This document shows, piece after piece, positions 15,842 to 24,691 of a stretch of 64,000 nt of DNA. A program made the position numbers and the translations under genes. The stretch's first letter is position 1; each line of letters opens with the position of its first letter. The stretch comes from UBA6182 sp964479585 (lineage in GTDB: Bacteria > Bacillota_I > Bacilli_A > Erysipelotrichales > Erysipelotrichaceae), in contig CAYZMP010000003.1 in assembly GCA_964479585.1 (NCBI GenBank), positions 1 through 64,000 on the forward strand, read 5' to 3'. Below the pieces are notes generated by a model. It saw only the letters and a list, made by a program, of their open reading frames with translations. It was not told where the DNA came from and made no database searches.

Positions 15842-17359
15842 TTATTCGCCTCCTTGTAGTGCATCAATGGCGGTTCTAACTGCACGATTTGCAGAAACAG
15901 AAGTCATTGTAGCACCAGCAACGGAATCAACTGTAATACTATCATCATCAAAGGATAATCCTTCATATTGTTCTAAGTAAGTTGTTGTATTAATAGGATC
16001 ACTAATACCAGGAGTATCGTTCATCTCTACTACAACAACAGACACTATTGTATTATCGGATGTGTTTAATGCAACTTCAAAGATATTTGGCTCTGCATCA
16101 TCATATCCACCTTCTAATACTGCATAACCTCTAGAAGAAATTGTATATGTAATCACATCACCATCTTCACTTTGATTTACAACCTCACCAGCAACACGTG
16201 CGGTGATATCATCAAATATTCCAATTGGTTCTCCAAAGTTAACAGTAATATCACCATTATCTCCGTTATCTCCATTAGAAGGATCTTCAGCTGCTACAGC
16301 TTCCATTTGTGTCGCTACACCACCCATCAGTAACATGCCAACAACTAGTGTAACCACAAAAGCTGTAATATACTTTTTCTCTTTTTCATATTGCCAACCA
16401 TCGGTAAATCTTTCGATTGTTGGTGTTAAAATGTTCATTAATAAGATGGAATACACAACTCCACCTGGAAGATTTGCTTGTACACGAATTAAAACGGTAA
16501 TAATTGCAGCCCCAACTGCAAAGATAATTCTTCCTGAAGCTGATGTAGGGTTTGTAACTGGATCTGTTAGCATAAAAACTGCTCCAAATACAGCTCCACC
16601 TGCAATTACATGATATGTTGGATACCAAATGCCAACACCATGGACAAGTGCAATAACCCAAGCTAATACGAAAATTGTTCCTAAATAGAATACTGGTATA
16701 CGCCAATCAAGAACTTTTCTAAAGGCTAAGATAGCACCAACAACAAGTAGAAGTAGTGCACTTGTTTCACCTAATGCTCCAGGATACCATCCTACAAATA
16801 AATTAAACAATCCACCGAAACTTTCTAAGAAAGCTTCTGTAGCAACTGCATCGGTGATTAACCAGCCACGTTGAGCAATAGAAGCAATTGGTGTTGCAGA
16901 TGTCGTTAAGTCAGCAGCTACACGACCTGCAAAAGCAGTTAAGATTACAGTACGACCTACTGCAGCTGGATTAAAAATATTATGACCAAATCCACCAAAC
17001 AATAGTTTACCAATTAATATAGCAAACACAGTTCCAACACCCATAGCATAAAAAGTCATGTTAATTGGAACCATTAATACTAGTATAATCGCTGTTACCC
17101 AAGGAAATGATCCTTGTAAATGTTTGCCAATTGGCTTTTTAAGAACTAGACACCAAAGAACTTCAGTGACTAAAGACACCCCTACCGCTGTTGCAAACAA
17201 CAACAGTGCGTGGATAACATAACTCATATCATATTCAACATAGTAGTAAGCTAAGCTGAAAATAAACACAGCAAGCAACCCAAGGGTTAGTTCAAACATG
17301 ATGTTTTGAGTTGATTGTCTAATACGTTGATTTGGTGACACTCTAAATGTAAATTTCAT
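15842..17359 (-). CDS. rnfD: RnfD fused to a C-terminal FMN-binding domain
   Basis: 505-aa RNF membrane subunit; usual RnfD is about 300-350. Residues 1-352 are the normal multi-helix RnfD, with covalent-FMN motif LTTSATP (Thr156) and GHNIFNPAAVGR. After the last helix (about 332-352) comes an NGD-rich linker (361-370) and an FMN_bind domain (about 375-505) ending in VAGATMTS (Thr484). No stop or start interrupts the frame, and rnfG follows with its own AAGGAGG, so this is a true fusion. The extra domain should face the same side as RnfG. Confidence 0.9.
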   Translation of the reverse strand: MKFTFRVSPNQRIRQSTQNIMFELTLGLLAVFIFSLAYYYVEYDMSYVIHALLLFATAVGVSLVTEVLWCLVLKKPIGKHLQGSFPWVTAIILVLMVPINMTFYAMGVGTVFAILIGKLLFGGFGHNIFNPAAVGRTVILTAFAGRVAADLTTSATPIASIAQRGWLITDAVATEAFLESFGGLFNLFVGWYPGALGETSALLLLVVGAILAFRKVLDWRIPVFYLGTIFVLAWVIALVHGVGIWYPTYHVIAGGAVFGAVFMLTDPVTNPTSASGRIIFAVGAAIITVLIRVQANLPGGVVYSILLMNILTPTIERFTDGWQYEKEKKYITAFVVTLVVGMLLMGGVATQMEAVAAEDPSNGDNGDNGDITVNFGEPIGIFDDITARVAGEVVNQSEDGDVITYTISSRGYAVLEGGYDDAEPNIFEVALNTSDNTIVSVVVVEMNDTPGISDPINTTTYLEQYEGLSFDDDSITVDSVAGATMTSVSANRAVRTAIDALQGGE

Positions 17360-17362
17360 GTT

Positions 17363-18658
17363 TTACGCCCCTTTCCTTAGTTGTAATGCTTTTTTAGCAC
17401 GTTTAACACCTTCGGTTACATCTAAACGTGATGGACATACATAAGAACATAATCCACATTCGATACATTGATCAGCACGAAGTTGTGCAATAAGATCAAC
17501 ATTTTTTGTTTCTTCTGCATTGTTTATACGTACTGGCAACAATCCTGCTGGACAGTAGTCGTTACATTTACCACAACGTAAACAAGCAATTGGATCTAAA
17601 GGTTTTGTTTTTAATATTGTGATTGCATTGGTGTATGGAGTTACAACAAATTGATCATTAACAATCGTTTTCCCCATCATTGGTCCACCAGCGATACAAC
17701 TAATTTGTTCGCCTGTATAACCACCAAGTTGAGCTACAATATCGGATGTTGGTGTACCAACAGCCACAAATACATTAGAAGGTTTTGAAACACCATCACC
17801 ACTTACGGTAACCATTTTATATGTTGGTGTTTCACCTTTTGTTAATGCTTGACCAAAAGCGATGGCTGTCGTTGCATTATTAACAACCAAGCCTAACTCA
17901 CTTGGTAACTTGTCATAACGTTTTTTAAATATTTGATAAACCAGTGTTCTTTCCCAACCCATTGGATACACATCTGGTACTGCTTTAATTTCAATAGTTG
18001 GATAATTTTCAACAGCTTTCTCTAATTTTGCAATTAAAGCCTTTTTTGTCTTTTTAACAGAAATCATTGCTTTTTGAGCCTGTGCCATTTTTATCATCGC
18101 AGAAGTACCTACAAGTAAATCCTCTAAGTAGTTTTCCATCATTCGATAATCAGCAGTAATATATGGTTCACACTCAACACCGTTAATAACGATGGTATGA
18201 ATATCTTTTGCGAATTTATATTTAATATAAGATGGGAATCCAGCTCCTCCCATTCCTACTATTCCTGCATTCATCATAAAATCAATTAATTCTTCACGAG
18301 AAGCACTTTCATAGTTTACTGGTTCTAATGTTTGAGCTTTCTCATTTTGTCCATCATTTTCAATTACGATATGGTCTATAGGTTTTAAAGAAGCATGCAT
18401 TACTTTCTTAATGCCCTTTACTACACCTGAGACTGGCGAGAACAATGGTACTGTAAAATTATCGTTTCTAACTGCAAGCTTTGTGTTCACAAAAACACGG
18501 TCATTTTCTTTCACTAATACTTCGAAACTTGTAGAAAGTCCGTTTATTAATGGGATGTAGACCGTCTTAGGAGCTTGTATAGTTACGATATCATTGTAGT
18601 TGGTCAACTCCTTATGTCCATCGACATGTAATTGGCTTGGACCGATCCATACTGACAT
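17363..18658 (-). CDS. rnfC: RnfC, NADH-binding subunit
   Basis: Peripheral RNF subunit that exchanges electrons with NAD(H). 431 aa from the ATG at 18658 (AGGTGG upstream). The NADH/FMN motif GMGGAGFPSY is at about 135-144, and two [4Fe-4S] motifs lie near the C-terminus: CLRCGKCNDYC from residue 359 and CIECGLCSYVC from 398. First gene of the operon, four bases before rnfD. An in-frame ATG at 18715 would add 19 unlikely residues. Confidence 0.93.
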   Translation of the reverse strand: MSVWIGPSQLHVDGHKELTNYNDIVTIQAPKTVYIPLINGLSTSFEVLVKENDRVFVNTKLAVRNDNFTVPLFSPVSGVVKGIKKVMHASLKPIDHIVIENDGQNEKAQTLEPVNYESASREELIDFMMNAGIVGMGGAGFPSYIKYKFAKDIHTIVINGVECEPYITADYRMMENYLEDLLVGTSAMIKMAQAQKAMISVKKTKKALIAKLEKAVENYPTIEIKAVPDVYPMGWERTLVYQIFKKRYDKLPSELGLVVNNATTAIAFGQALTKGETPTYKMVTVSGDGVSKPSNVFVAVGTPTSDIVAQLGGYTGEQISCIAGGPMMGKTIVNDQFVVTPYTNAITILKTKPLDPIACLRCGKCNDYCPAGLLPVRINNAEETKNVDLIAQLRADQCIECGLCSYVCPSRLDVTEGVKRAKKALQLRKGA

Positions 18659-18737
18659 AAATCCACCTAATCCTTTCCTATTAAATACAGTTGAAATATG
18701 CAAAACACTTGACATGTTAACATTTTATTTCTAACTT

Positions 18738-18746
18738 ATTATAACA
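18738..18746 (-). promoter_or_regulatory. rnfC: Extended -10 promoter of the rnf operon
   Basis: Minus strand TGT-TATAAT, with a leader of about 70 bases to the rnfC ATG. Divergent from the apbE promoter about 120 bases away. Confidence 0.6.
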
Positions 18747-18859
18747 CAGAAATGTTAGAGTGAAAGCTACGTTTTGACGTTTTTATAATTTTTTCACAAA
18801 TCAACTTATTTTAGATTTTATGCATTTTATTAAGAATAATATTAATCTACAATAAGCTA

Positions 18860-18868
18860 TGATATAAT
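18860..18868 (+). promoter_or_regulatory. apbE: Extended -10 promoter of apbE
   Basis: TGA-TATAAT, 15 bases before the apbE ATG, with GGTGAT as ribosome-binding site in between. No canonical -35. Confidence 0.65.
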
Positions 18869-18883
18869 GACGGCGGTGATAAA

Positions 18884-20014
18884 ATGAAAAGAATTATTGT
18901 TGGCTTTATGAGCCTTTTACTTATATTAAGTGCATGTACTCCCACTCAACGTAGTGAGTATCAACGATTTGATCAATCGACTTTTGATGCTGGGTTTGAT
19001 ACGGTCATACGTTTAATTGCTTATACAAAAGATAGACAAGAATTTGATGATTATTTTGAACAAATGACCATTGATTTCTTTTATCTCAACACGTTATTTG
19101 ATAAGTACAATGATTATGAAGGCATTAATAATATTAAAACAATCAACGATAATGCTGGGGTTGCTCCAGTTGAAGTTGATCCATTTATTATTGATTTATT
19201 AAAAATGAGTAAATATTGGTATGATAATGGCGAACAATTAATGGATGTCACTTTTGGTGCTGTATTAAATATATGGCATGACTATCGTGAATTAGGATTA
19301 GCTGAAAACAACGATGGTAACGGTGGACCAATTCCTTCAGTTAATATTTTAGAAGAAGCTGCACAGTGTACTGGTTTTGAGTTTTTAGAAATTAACGAAG
19401 AAGAGAGCACGGTATTTCTAACACAACCATGTGCTTCATTAGATGTCGGTGCAACAGCAAAAGGATATGCAACGGAAGTAGTCGCAAGAAGTCTTGAGTC
19501 TGCTGGAATGAAGTATGGTTTGCTTAGTGCAGGTGGAAATGTTCGTAGTATTAATACTCGTGATGATGGTGAAGCTTGGGGTGTAGGTATCGAACTTCCT
19601 GAAATGTTTTCACAACGTTCTGCAGACACACTTCGGATCCCATCTTCAATATCTATTGTGACTAGCGGTGACTATCAACGATACTATGAAGGTGTTGATG
19701 GCAATCGATATCACCATTTAATTAATCCAAGAACGTTGTTTCCCGAATCATATTTCCATAGTGTAACTGCTGTAACAGAAGATTCTGGTATTGCGGATGC
19801 ATTATCAACTATTTTATTTTTAATGGATTATGATGAAGGAATTAACTTCATTAATAAAATACAATCTGAGAATCCTGACGAGCTTATTGGTGCATTTTGG
19901 ATTTTCCATAAAGACCAAGAAGCACCTACAAATGCAATTATTGCAGAAAGTGAAGGATATATGGTCGCTATAACAGAGTCCTTAATCCCTTACTCTCGAG
20001 TTTTTAATCCATAG
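18884..20014 (+). CDS. apbE: FAD:protein FMN transferase lipoprotein
   Basis: Attaches FMN covalently to Thr in [ST/A]GAT motifs of RnfG/RnfD-type proteins on the outer face of the membrane. 376 aa with a lipoprotein signal (LLLILSAC, Cys18). ApbE motifs seen: MDVTFGAVLNIW, LDVGATAKGYA, LLSAGGNVRSI and the metal-binding HHLINPRT / DSGIADALST. It is divergent from the rnf operon, whose products carry three FMN_bind motifs plus the RnfD site, which fits a dedicated enzyme. The downstream LtaS-like gene starts 11 bases later. Confidence 0.95.
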   Translation: MKRIIVGFMSLLLILSACTPTQRSEYQRFDQSTFDAGFDTVIRLIAYTKDRQEFDDYFEQMTIDFFYLNTLFDKYNDYEGINNIKTINDNAGVAPVEVDPFIIDLLKMSKYWYDNGEQLMDVTFGAVLNIWHDYRELGLAENNDGNGGPIPSVNILEEAAQCTGFEFLEINEEESTVFLTQPCASLDVGATAKGYATEVVARSLESAGMKYGLLSAGGNVRSINTRDDGEAWGVGIELPEMFSQRSADTLRIPSSISIVTSGDYQRYYEGVDGNRYHHLINPRTLFPESYFHSVTAVTEDSGIADALSTILFLMDYDEGINFINKIQSENPDELIGAFWIFHKDQEAPTNAIIAESEGYMVAITESLIPYSRVFNP

Positions 20015-20025
20015 GAGTAAAGTTT

Positions 20026-21996
20026 ATGAATAAAAAGACATTTGTATATTGGATTTTGTATTCATTATCCTTTATTTATACAGAGACACTCTTTGTTGTT
20101 TTAAGCGAGTTTAGTTTTTTCTCCATCAGTAGAGTTCGAATGCTTTTATTTGTCTTAAGTTTTAGTTTACTACTCGCAATTATCACTAGTTTACTGCCTA
20201 AAAAAATAGCTGGATTGTTTTTGTTTTTCACATTATTTTTGTACTCGTTTTATGTTCTGTTTCAATCTTCCTTTTATGATTACATGGGATATTACTTAAG
20301 TGTAAATACTGCAAAAACAACAGCTGGAAATGTCAGTGAGTTTGTGTTGGATTTTATTAGAGCTATCCAACCTTTGTACTTATTGTATTTTGTGCCTCTT
20401 ATTGTTTTGTTTTTATCCATTAAAACTAAGTTTCTTATTCTACCTACGTGGAAGGTTTCAATAAAACAGACTTTTACTTCCATTCTACTGTTAGTGCTTG
20501 TTCACTTTCTTTCTTTAGGAAGTTTATATATTTTACATAACCCTACACAAATGTATACGCCAGTAGAGTTGTATAAAAATCCTGCTCAATCTTTTTTAGC
20601 CATTCAAGAGCTTGGTGTAAATCGATATGGTGTTCGAGATTTTTGGACTTTGTTTAATGGCAATGACAATAACCCTGTGATTGTAGATCCTACAATTCCT
20701 AATGATGATACACCAATTGACCAACCTGAGCCTGAAGATGATTTTGATAGAGTAGTTTTAACCGACAAATGGAAAGAGCTGCGAGATAATGAGACAAACT
20801 CAAGAATCAAGCAAATTGATGATTATTTATTGGCAAAAGATATAGTACCAAAAAATGACAAAACCGGGTTGTTTAAAGATAAAAATCTCGTGTTTATTAT
20901 GGTTGAAGCTTTGGATTATATGGCTATTCATCCTGAGTTAACACCAACATTGTATTCAATCACTACAGAGGGATGGCATTTTAACAACCATCATGCTGTT
21001 CGAGCATCATGTACAACAGGAGAAAGTGAGTTTATGGGTCTTCTTTCCATCATACCTTCTGTTTCAGTATGCTCACCTTATGAATACGCTGATAATGAAT
21101 ATACGTTGTCCGCCTTCAATTTATTTAAAGATAATGGGTATTCGGTGTCTTCATACCATAGTTATTTTGATCAATTTTATCCAAGAAGTGAGTGGCATGA
21201 GAATATGGGGAGTGAGTTTTATCATAGTGATCACATGGATATTCAAGTCCTACAAGGATGGCCAAGTGACTACAATCTATTTGAAGAGTCATATAAGAAA
21301 ATAAGAACTTATTCTGAACCTTTTATGTCATTTATCACTACTGCTGCTATGCATTTTCCATATGATGCTGATTCGGTGCTTGGTAATCGTTACTTGCAAG
21401 AAGTAAATCAAGTGTATCCTGATGCTCCTATCGAAGTTAAAAGGTATTTATCAAAAGCAATTGATTTTGACAAAGGCTTAGCACGACTATTTGAGTTATT
21501 AAAGGAAGATGGGAAGTTTGATGACACTGTATTTGTACTATATGGTGACCATCATCCATTTCGTATGAATGGAAACTTCATTAACCAATATACAGCTGAT
21601 ATTGACCGTTTTGATGGTTTCAACATGGATTTAAATCCTTTGCTAATATACAACAGTGAAATTGAGGCGAAAACTTATTCAATGTTAAGTTGGCAAATTG
21701 ATTTGTTGCCAACTATTGCTAATCTTTTTGATTTAGATTATGATCCACGATTGTATATGGGAAAAGATTTGTTTGATTCAAACGATAACATTATCATATT
21801 TACAAATAGCAGTTGGAAAACAAACAAAGGGAATTTCTACGCAACCACACAACAATTTATCCCTAATAATGAAAACAACACTTACACTACCGAAGAAATT
21901 GTGGCCATCAACCAATTTGTTAGAAATCAGTTTTTAATTAGTGAGGAAATACTTGATACTGATTACTACGCTTACCGTAAAGAAATTATTCCATAA
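20026..21996 (+). CDS. LtaS-like membrane sulfatase-fold phosphotransferase
   Basis: 656-aa membrane enzyme: five N-terminal helices (within about 8-170), a linker, then an extracytoplasmic alkaline-phosphatase/sulfatase domain (about 285-600). Metal and catalytic residues align with lipoteichoic acid synthase: Glu294 in IMVEALDY, nucleophile Thr331 in CTTGESEF, and the YGDHHPF metal site. LtaS polymerises glycerol phosphate from phosphatidylglycerol on a glycolipid anchor; such anchors could come from the glycosyltransferases at 58481 and 60494. AGGAG precedes the ATG. Other phosphoglycerol or phosphoethanolamine transferase roles remain possible. Confidence 0.8.
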   Translation: MNKKTFVYWILYSLSFIYTETLFVVLSEFSFFSISRVRMLLFVLSFSLLLAIITSLLPKKIAGLFLFFTLFLYSFYVLFQSSFYDYMGYYLSVNTAKTTAGNVSEFVLDFIRAIQPLYLLYFVPLIVLFLSIKTKFLILPTWKVSIKQTFTSILLLVLVHFLSLGSLYILHNPTQMYTPVELYKNPAQSFLAIQELGVNRYGVRDFWTLFNGNDNNPVIVDPTIPNDDTPIDQPEPEDDFDRVVLTDKWKELRDNETNSRIKQIDDYLLAKDIVPKNDKTGLFKDKNLVFIMVEALDYMAIHPELTPTLYSITTEGWHFNNHHAVRASCTTGESEFMGLLSIIPSVSVCSPYEYADNEYTLSAFNLFKDNGYSVSSYHSYFDQFYPRSEWHENMGSEFYHSDHMDIQVLQGWPSDYNLFEESYKKIRTYSEPFMSFITTAAMHFPYDADSVLGNRYLQEVNQVYPDAPIEVKRYLSKAIDFDKGLARLFELLKEDGKFDDTVFVLYGDHHPFRMNGNFINQYTADIDRFDGFNMDLNPLLIYNSEIEAKTYSMLSWQIDLLPTIANLFDLDYDPRLYMGKDLFDSNDNIIIFTNSSWKTNKGNFYATTQQFIPNNENNTYTTEEIVAINQFVRNQFLISEEILDTDYYAYRKEIIP

Positions 21997-22027
21997 AAAA
22001 CTGCTCAATATCATTAGCAGTTTTTTT
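21995..22027. terminator. Bidirectional terminator between the LtaS-like gene and vanY-type gene
   Basis: Stem AAAAACTGCT / AGCAGTTTTT with a 10-base loop and T runs on both strands, ending the plus-strand apbE operon and the minus-strand carboxypeptidase gene. Confidence 0.85.
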
Positions 22028-22898
22028 ATTGTGCTAAGAATTCTTCATAAGTACAATTACACTCATAAATTTTCGCTGCTAATTCTTTACCTACAAATCG
22101 AAAATGCCAAGGTTCATGTATATATCCTGTGATATGCGTTTTATTTTGTGGATATCTTAGAATAAAGCCAAAGTGATGAGCATTTTGACTTAACCACTTC
22201 CCTTCCTCTGTATTACCAAACTGATGACTAATTCCACCAATTTCAGCTGAGGATAAATCAACTGCTAGTCCTGTTTGATGTTCACTATGACCAGCTCGAG
22301 CACTGTAAGTATCAGCTGAAGTTTGACCATTTCGACTTACGTAGTTTTGATAAATAGTTGCTTGTGTATTATAACTTCGATACGCTGATACAATGACAAT
22401 GATGTAACCGTGTGTTTCTTTTGCACTTAAAATCATCTCACTTAATGCATAATAAGCCACATCCCTTAAATAGTGCTTACGGTTGTCTAATTGATACATC
22501 GTTGACAATACTAAATTATTGGGGACATAATCACTAGGAAGTTGGTTTTGCTTGTTAACTAAAACATCTATTGTAGCTGGGTTACTTATTAGTTGAATAT
22601 GTTGATAAAATGGGTCTTCGTACGACTTGTTTTCATTTTTTTCTCTTGCAATACGTTCTTGCTGTTCACGAATTTTTTTATCTTGCAACAAACGTTCTTG
22701 TCGTAAGAATTCTTGTTGATTATTATACTCAATTCTTTGTTGAATATCGTTTTTATACTCTTTAATAGGCTTAATTAGTTCGAAACTTCGTTTAGGAAAA
22801 AGCGATTTATCCACGATATATTTTTGTTCATCTTTATTTTGTGTACAACTAAAAAGTGCTGCTACGACAATCACTATTACGATCCATCTTTGTCTCAT
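22026..22898 (-). CDS. VanY-type D-alanyl-D-alanine carboxypeptidase lipoprotein
   Basis: Predicted zinc peptidase that trims terminal D-Ala from peptidoglycan stems outside the membrane. 290 aa: lipoprotein signal (AALFSC, Cys18), a charged coiled-coil stretch (about 50-92), then the VanY/LAS domain with SEHQTGLAVD (His207, Asp214) and EPWHFRF (His265) as zinc ligands. Together with alanine racemase at 47808 it suggests the organism handles D-alanine wall material. Monocistronic. Confidence 0.88.
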   Translation of the reverse strand: MRQRWIVIVIVVAALFSCTQNKDEQKYIVDKSLFPKRSFELIKPIKEYKNDIQQRIEYNNQQEFLRQERLLQDKKIREQQERIAREKNENKSYEDPFYQHIQLISNPATIDVLVNKQNQLPSDYVPNNLVLSTMYQLDNRKHYLRDVAYYALSEMILSAKETHGYIIVIVSAYRSYNTQATIYQNYVSRNGQTSADTYSARAGHSEHQTGLAVDLSSAEIGGISHQFGNTEEGKWLSQNAHHFGFILRYPQNKTHITGYIHEPWHFRFVGKELAAKIYECNCTYEEFLAQ

Positions 22899-22953
22899 CT
22901 AATCACCTACTATTTCTTACTTTATCATAATCACCTTATCCCTTTCTTCCTTA

Positions 22954-22977
22954 TAAAAAAGCCTGCTTTAACAGGCT
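22954..22977 (-). terminator. Terminator after pgi
   Basis: Minus-strand stem AGCCTG / CAGGCT with a 6-base loop and six T residues; the stem overlaps the end of the stop codon. Confidence 0.85.
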
Positions 22978-24260
22978 TAATCTTCTTTCTTTAATAGTTT
23001 GAACATGTTTCTTTTGTACACTTCAACACCTGGTTGATTAAATGGATTAACATCCATTAAGTAAACACTCATTGCTACTGCTTTAAAATAGAAGTAGATG
23101 AGATAACCAAAGGTATACGCATTATCATTTGGGATATTGATAATAATATTGGGTACTTCACCTTCTTGTGTATGTGCTAATAAAGTTCCTTGCATGGCTT
23201 GTTCGTTAATCCAATGTAAATTTTTTCCTACAAGATAATTTAACTTGTCATCATCATTACGTAGTGCTGGAACTACAGCATCCATTTTTGGTGTTTCAAC
23301 ATTTAAGATGGTTTCAAAGAAGATTTTCTTTCCTTCTTGAATAAACTGTCCCATGGAATGTAAGTCGGTGGAGAAAATGACAGAGGCTGGAAATAATCCT
23401 TTTCCTTCTTTACCTTCTGATTCTCCAAAGAGTTGTTTCCACCATTCTGCTAACATGGCATAATGGCTTTCATATCCAACAAATATTTCCACATCTTTGT
23501 TTTGCTTTTCAATTAGTTTTCTTGCTAATCCATATTGATATGCAGGATTTTTTTCTAAATCACTTGTGTTTAAATCTTCAAAAGCTTGTTTTGATCCTTC
23601 CATTAATTGATCAATGTCTATACCTGCACAAGCAATAGGTAATAATCCTACTGATGTAAAGACTGAATATCTTCCACCAATATCATCAGGAATGCTTAAC
23701 TTTTCATAATTGTATGTTTGATTTTTAACCAACTCATATAACGTACCTTTGTTTTTGTCGGTTGTGGCTATAATGCGCTTAGCACTTTCTTCCACACCGT
23801 AACGATTTTCCATGTAATTACGAATCATGCGAAATGCTAGTGCTGTTTCTGTTGTGGTACCTGATTTTGAAATTACGTTTAAAAATACTGACTTGTTTCT
23901 GATTCTTTCAAGGATTTGAACCAATGCGGTGGATGAAAATGTATTCCCAACATAAATAATTTCTAATTTATCATCACCATATAGTCCATTAACAAACTCA
24001 ATTGCTGCTCGTGCACCTAAGTATGAGCCACCAATACCACAGACTAATAAAACATCTCCTTTTTCACGAATGTTCTTTGCAAGAGATTTTACTTTAGCAA
24101 ACTCATCTTTATCATAGTTAATTGGCCAGTCAACCCATCCTAGATAATCATTTCCCTTATGTGTTTTTTCATGAATCCAATGATGAATCTTGTCAACTTC
24201 TGATTGATACTCATTCAAATTTTGTTTTAACTTCGCATGTGATAAATCAACTTTAATCAT
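22977..24260 (-). CDS. pgi: Glucose-6-phosphate isomerase
   Basis: Interconverts glucose-6-phosphate and fructose-6-phosphate. 427 aa, slightly short but complete for the Firmicute type. Substrate phosphate loop ISKSGTTTE (about 130-138), GGRYSVFTSVGLLP, and the catalytic Glu in the QLFGESEGKEGKGLFPAS region. Starts 8 bases inside the end of the S1-domain gene, so the two are cotranscribed. Takes up products of NagB and the GH13 enzyme. Confidence 0.95.
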   Translation of the reverse strand: MIKVDLSHAKLKQNLNEYQSEVDKIHHWIHEKTHKGNDYLGWVDWPINYDKDEFAKVKSLAKNIREKGDVLLVCGIGGSYLGARAAIEFVNGLYGDDKLEIIYVGNTFSSTALVQILERIRNKSVFLNVISKSGTTTETALAFRMIRNYMENRYGVEESAKRIIATTDKNKGTLYELVKNQTYNYEKLSIPDDIGGRYSVFTSVGLLPIACAGIDIDQLMEGSKQAFEDLNTSDLEKNPAYQYGLARKLIEKQNKDVEIFVGYESHYAMLAEWWKQLFGESEGKEGKGLFPASVIFSTDLHSMGQFIQEGKKIFFETILNVETPKMDAVVPALRNDDDKLNYLVGKNLHWINEQAMQGTLLAHTQEGEVPNIIINIPNDNAYTFGYLIYFYFKAVAMSVYLMDVNPFNQPGVEVYKRNMFKLLKKED

Positions 24261-24615
24261 TATGTTCTTCCTTCCATTGTTTAATCCATTGAGGTAGAAG
24301 TTTAGATAGTGTTTGAAATCCTAAATTGCTTTCTGGAAGCTTTTGATCCTTTAATTTAGTACGATATCGACGCATAGGACGCTGATAAATCTGCTTTAAT
24401 GACAGCTTTAATTTGTTTTGGTTTTCATTTACCTCTAATATTTTTAGATGCAAACAATCACCAATTTGAACATACTGGCTAATATCTTTTACATAGTTGT
24501 CTGCCAACTCTGAGATATGAATTAATCCAGATGTTTCTTTATCAATATAAACAAATGCTCCATATGGTTGAATGCCTGTAACATACCCAACTACAACTTG
24601 TCCTACTCTATACAT
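24253..24615 (-). CDS. S1-domain RNA-binding protein (YugI/GSP13-like)
   Basis: 120-aa cytosolic protein with a complete S1 OB-fold at residues 3-73 (VGQVVVGYVTGIQPYGAFV, GLIHISEL, KLKLSLK) and a basic C-terminal tail. B. subtilis YugI and related proteins bind the ribosome or RNA under stress, and yugI is also near pgi there. The gene is first in an operon with pgi and starts from one half of a palindromic divergent promoter. Confidence 0.88.
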   Translation of the reverse strand: MYRVGQVVVGYVTGIQPYGAFVYIDKETSGLIHISELADNYVKDISQYVQIGDCLHLKILEVNENQNKLKLSLKQIYQRPMRRYRTKLKDQKLPESNLGFQTLSKLLPQWIKQWKEEHND

Positions 24616-24639
24616 CGCCTACTACCTCTGTTTGAAGTA

Positions 24640-24674
24640 ATTATATCACATACAAAACTATCATGTGATATAAT
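24640..24674. promoter_or_regulatory. Perfectly palindromic divergent promoter
   Basis: A 12-base inverted repeat, ATTATATCACAT (24640-24651) and ATGTGATATAAT (24663-24674), is separated by 11 bases. Each arm gives an extended -10 (TGA-TATAAT): the left arm drives the S1-pgi operon leftward and the right arm drives the DUF212-nfu operon rightward. Each -35 position falls on the opposite arm, so the two polymerases cannot bind together. Confidence 0.7.
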
Positions 24675-24691
24675 CAAAAAGAGGTGAAAAT

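Noticed and set aside
16386..16706. Open frame inside rnfD in another frame
   Set aside because: A same-strand shadow, rich in Cys, Ser and Trp, that lies wholly within the conserved membrane part of RnfD.
13181..18658. Operon as Na+-NQR rather than RNF
   Set aside because: An RnfB-type Fe-S subunit is present, RnfC has the RNF N-terminal form and order CDGEAB matches clostridial RNF; no NqrF is present.
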